A stretch of 64,000 bases of DNA. It comes from Acanthaster planci (Eukaryota > Echinodermata > Asteroidea > Valvatida > Acanthasteridae). This document shows positions 60,488-64,000 of the stretch, piece by piece (the stretch's first letter is position 1; each line of letters starts with the position of its first letter). Location of the stretch: NCBI RefSeq assembly GCF_001949145.1, contig NW_019091398.1:1250082-1314081 (forward strand), read 5' to 3'. Position numbers and translations under genes: made by a program. The notes beneath the pieces were generated by a model. It was not told the DNA's origin. It saw only the letters and a program-made list of their open reading frames with translations, and made no database searches.

Positions 60488-60672
60488 TGAGGCGACGGTG
60501 AGAGCACAAATCGGCGGCACGACGCGACGGCACGACGCCAAAGGGCGACGGCACGACGCAACTACACGACGCGACGGCTGAAGGCCACGACGCAACAGGT
60601 CGACGGCACGACGCGACGGATAGAGCTGTCGTAGCGTCGACGCGTTGGGGCGACGGGACGACGCAAGACGGG
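60488..60672. repeat. CGACG-rich minisatellite
   Basis: Irregular repeats of GGCACGACGCGACGG and related words. They are strongly CpG-rich in an otherwise AT-rich area, between the two arms of the inverted duplication. The arginine-rich open frame across it is a repeat artefact. Confidence 0.85.
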
Positions 60673-60704
60673 GTTCGGCAAGAATTCTTCCAAGACCCAC
60701 AGTA

Positions 60705-61600
60705 GGCTTTTCCACTGATTTCGATGGGACAACACTGAAAAGGTCATCAGTAATAAGAAATAAAATAAAGTCTCAATTTTAATTTGACACACTCACAGGA
60801 TAAATTGTACCGAAATGCATTCCTGTTTATACACAGAATAAATTTTAATTAAAAGCGAAATCAGCATACAAAAGTGTAAGAATCTTTTCTGTGAGCACAA
60901 AGTGAGTGCAGCTTTAAATAAGCAGTTAAACTAACTTGCTGCCGTTTTCACAACACACACTTATAAATAAGATTTAAAAAAAAAGGTTGAGTTAACAACT
61001 TAACCAGAGATTTACATTTAGCAACTACCTTCTGGGAGAAATGAAAGAAGTCAGTGTTAATTAACTAAGAACGAATATAAGTTCATAAATTACACAAAGT
61101 TTCTTTCATTGCAGCGTTGACTTGCTTGTTTGTTGCTTCATTCTACAGAAACGTCAGCTCTCGGTTTCTCGCTTTTATTTCATCTCTGCCCTGACGTGAC
61201 GAAGAATCCTGTCACTCATATCACATCATCTAGTCACCTAATTTTGTTTCAATGCGTCTGCAGATATCTGACAATCACAAATCATGGCTTTCTGGTAGAT
61301 TTTTCTACATGTCCAGAGATGTTCCTTCTTCTAAACTTGATTTACCGTCGATCTCCGACAATTCGTTGCTGCACACACCTTATTAAACCATGCATTATTC
61401 TTTCAAAATTTTCCCATTCCTGATGCAGAAGTTAGCTTTTCTTCAAACCTGTCGATTGAAGCATAGTAACGTCGACAAGTCTTTGAAAAACCTCGTTCGA
61501 ACAAAATCCGAACCCTGGTTATATTTCCCTAATAAAAAACTGTATGGGAAGCGCGCGCGCGAGCCATTGCTTGTGCAGAGAATTCTGGATGTGCTTAGAC
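60705..61600 (+). repeat. Right arm of a large diverged inverted duplication
   Basis: Plus-strand partner of 58740-59730. The match begins near GACAACACTGAAAAGGTCAT and runs outward to the AAGTC...GAAAAACCTCG region and a little beyond. About 1 kb of unrelated DNA separates the arms. Confidence 0.75.
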
Positions 61601-62740
61601 GCATTAAAAAGTCACGTGAACAGGGGACGCGCAATGGGCAAAACACATTGAACAAAATGAAGTCAAGATAAAACTATACAAAAAGTCTACTTTGCACATT
61701 TTTAGGTCTTTTTGCATTCATTGTATGCAGCTGATACTGCCATTTAATATTTAAAATGCTATCCATGTACATGGATAGGCCTATATTATACAAACACAGC
61801 ATGGTTTGAGGGGAAATAGTGGGAATTACTGGTCCCGAGGCGCAGCTCAGCTTGACTACGTCCTGACGCTTCGCGTGGGGAGATAGTCAACCTGACCTGC
61901 ACCTCCGGACCAGTACTTCATAAATATTAAAACAGAAATCTCACGTTACTTGTACTCACAGGTGCCATTGTTTTTCTCAGCTGCTAAATTTCCATGTGAT
62001 GATTGTGGAGTACAGATGTGCATAGAAACAGGGCTTCAATAGTCTGGTGCTGACATACCTTTTGGGTCTTCACTGTAACAGTAATTAGGATACAACTCCA
62101 GACTGGTTCCATAAAGATTACATGACACAGACTTCATATTTACACGGCGGGTCCAGAGTGATTTTCTGATGCTACAAGAAAAAACTACCGTACGGCAGCG
62201 AGGTGGATACCCATTGCTATAACGTCACCTTGTTGCGTATCATTTCTACTTCTAAGACGCGAAATGAAATCGGCCAATGACGAGCTTCGATTTGCTCATG
62301 AATACTAATGAAGTCTAGTACGTAACACAAAATACAAAATAGGGCCACAGTTTAATTCTATTCTTTGTTTTTACATAAGGAAATGTACAAAGAGAAAATC
62401 TGTGAAACAGAGGGCCAAATTTATGGTTCTTCTTAAGCCTTTACTAATACCGTAAAATCTCATTTTGTACAAGGAACCTTTGCTCAAGCGCTAAATAATA
62501 TTCTGTGTTCTTATTGAATGTTGAACTTTTCTGCACGGCATAAATTGTGAGCATATATACTGGGAATTTTAGTTATCAGTGTCACGACAATTCACCCCAG
62601 AAGTTTAACTTTATTGGCCTGTTACACGGCTAAAAGGGCACCACAGTCGAAAACGAAGCTTCCGTGTCATTGTTGTACTTTTTAATAAGGATTGCTATTT
62701 GAATTCCTGTAACTAACTCTGTCTGGCGATGTCACATTGG
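61601..62740. other. Gene-free stretch
   Basis: Holds the 87-base hairpin listed separately. No exon is recognised. Confidence 0.35.
61828..61914. repeat. 87-base hairpin (32-bp stem)
   Basis: ACTGGTCCCGAGGCGCAGCT, then CAGCTTGACTAC, pairs with ATAGTCAACCTGACCTGCAC, then CTCCGGACCAGT, with few mismatches. The loop of about 23 bases contains CGCTTCGCGTGG. The size resembles a microRNA precursor, but a tiny foldback transposon is equally likely. Confidence 0.6.
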
Positions 62741-63166
62741 TCAGGCCTTGATTACAAATTCAAAAATAAAATCACTACAGTAATACATGTAATAAGAAAC
62801 ATGAACTAGTTTCATAATGTTGAAATCATAAGCTTTTGTCGAGCAGTAGTACAGATACAATTCAAAGTTTCTTATCTTTGGGCCATCTGCCATATAGTCG
62901 ATTAGAGTTGGATATGATGAAGAGTTTGCGAGTTCAAACTGCAGGTTTGTGAACTTTGACTGGATTAATTGAACCTTGTCATCGGGAACAAGTCGTTCCC
63001 CTTTCAGTCTGCGAACGATGTCCCTCACTGATGCAGACGTGGTTGTTAACTGCAGGTTTGTCTTCTGCAACTGTTTTTTTTTCTTCTTCTCCAGCTGGGC
63101 GATGCGCTCCTGAGCTTCCAAAGACGTCATCGTTTGAGGATGACTGTATGCACATTCTGCCATCAC
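62741..63166 (-). pseudogene. P-element/THAP9-type transposase fragment
   Basis: An open frame of 141 codons. Residues ~20-45 form a Lys/Gln-rich coiled coil (LEKKKKKQLQKTNLQL). This is followed by VRRLKGERLVPDDKVQLIQ and then KIRNFELYLYYCSTKAYDF. In THAP9/P-element transposases a coiled coil after the DNA-binding domain is followed by an 'L..FA.TLHFYSP.AY.Y' signature, and the order and spacing match. The N-terminal THAP zinc finger and the catalytic core are absent from this frame. After the KAYDF motif the sequence degenerates, so this is a remnant or one exon of a broken element. Confidence 0.45.
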
Positions 63167-63496
63167 GTGCTCACCAGAGCCAGAGGCCTTATCGGCTGGG
63201 ATTGGAAACGGATCTTATATAGGAGGTGTTTCTTTCTTCTTCGTTGGCGGTTAAAGCCCAAGCTCCAGACAATAATTTGGCTGGAAAAAAGATGACAGTT
63301 AAACAAGGAAAACCGTGAAACCGCTTTATTCCATGCTTGAAGTCGCGTTGCATAATTTAAATGTAATTAGTTACCGGCTTCAAATGATCTGGATAGTCTT
63401 CAAATATGGATGGGACAGCATTGTCTCACAGAAATGCTCTCCCCTATCGCACTTGAATGCATTCGGTAGGAAATTTGATCGCTGCAGAATCTGTCG
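63167..63496. other. No gene recognised
   Basis: Overlapping short frames on both strands, none with family marks. An upstream THAP-domain exon of the transposase remnant was looked for here and not found. Confidence 0.3.
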
Positions 63497-64000
63497 TATA
63501 CAGTTGTGCTCAAAAGTATTTGCACCCTTTGGAAAATAACATAATTTTCTAAATCCTTCATTTGTAAAAGTTATCAGGCCTATCTTGGTACTTCCTTTAT
63601 ATCTTTTGTCCATTTGTTGCAATGCACAAACCCACACGCGTTTTGACTAAACATCATTTGCATAATAATAGATACGGCCCGGGTTTCTTTTTGCTCCTGT
63701 TGAAAGTTTTCATACCCCAGGTTTTGTCTTTCCATAATAGTTAATAGCGTAGCCTTTGTTCTTGATGACTACCTTAATTAAGACGGTTCCTAAAAGTGTC
63801 CACAAGCTTTTTCACGTCTCTTTAGAGGTTTGGTCGATAAATAAAGATAAAGAAAAGCTTGAGTCTCGGTCTTCTCCGGCCGTTTCTTGACTCGGCAAAA
63901 TTGTTGTAGATATTTACAAAAATAAATACTAAGAAAATGTGGCCTTCCGCGGGGATATTCACCGTAAGGAGCAAACACTGCCAAGCCGGATCCCACCCCC
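63497..64000 (-). mobile_element. Tc1/mariner-like transposon end (truncated by the window edge)
   Basis: TACAGTTGTGCTCAAAAGTA followed by TTTGCACCC is a typical Tc1-family terminal inverted repeat next to a TA. On the minus strand around 63830-63720 the sequence reads KKLVDTFRNRL, then after a stop or frame change VIKNKG. This resembles the C-terminal end of Tc1-type transposases, already broken by mutation. The rest of the element would lie to the right of the window. Confidence 0.5.

Noticed and set aside
60425-60792. Arg/Val-rich frames on the minus strand
   Set aside because: They arise from the CGACG minisatellite and change with repeat phase.

Overview
This window is a piece of an animal nuclear genome. 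Genes are split into many short exons with GT-AG introns, intergenic DNA is AT-rich, and there are many palindromic non-autonomous transposons. The short palindromic words ACATGT/GTACATGTAC and TAGGCCTA are scattered everywhere. Gene content and style suggest a marine invertebrate deuterostome such as an echinoderm or hemichordate. That placement is an inference from general impression, not from a species-specific marker. There is nothing bacterial here: no operons and no CRISPR array. Two runs of N (5454-6364 and 50170-50324) are assembly gaps.

Layout: (1) 1-2.8 kb holds probable exons of an unidentified Cys/His-rich protein on the minus strand, running off the left edge. (2) 2.8-7.1 kb has no recognisable gene and contains a ~57-bp tandem satellite around the first gap. 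(3) 7170-15961 (+) is a complete seven-exon zinc transporter of the SLC30A2/3/8 group, with a repeat-filled 5.4-kb first intron. (4) 18905-19906 (-) and 21296-22360 (+) are two intronless, head-to-head paralogous rhodopsin-class GPCRs. (5) 24991-30023 (-) is POLR3K and 31867-33505 (+) is SNRNP25, a divergent pair that is also adjacent in human. (6) 35033-41447 (-) is TBCEL, tail-to-tail with SNRNP25. (7) 41686-53962 (+) is a complete 18-exon UNC45 gene, head-to-head with TBCEL across only ~0.24 kb. (8) 54-64 kb is gene-poor: a long probable 3' UTR, a MITE, a diverged ~0.9-kb inverted duplication, a P-element/THAP9-type transposase remnant and a Tc1/mariner-like end at the right edge.

Functionally, 25-54 kb is a compact cluster of housekeeping genes: an RNA polymerase III subunit, a minor-spliceosome protein, a tubulin-cofactor-E-like protein and a myosin chaperone. 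I rebuilt all exons of six genes by splice-site, phase and family-similarity reasoning. All reading frames join without stops. Predicted lengths are zinc transporter 359, POLR3K 108, SNRNP25 188, TBCEL 641, UNC45 926, and GPCRs 334 and 354 residues.

The most interesting observations are a minisatellite in UNC45 intron 13 that looks built from copies of the exon-13 splice donor, the POLR3K-SNRNP25 microsynteny, the TBCEL-UNC45 shared promoter, a zinc transporter that has lost several accessory metal-binding motifs, and several families of long inverted repeats.
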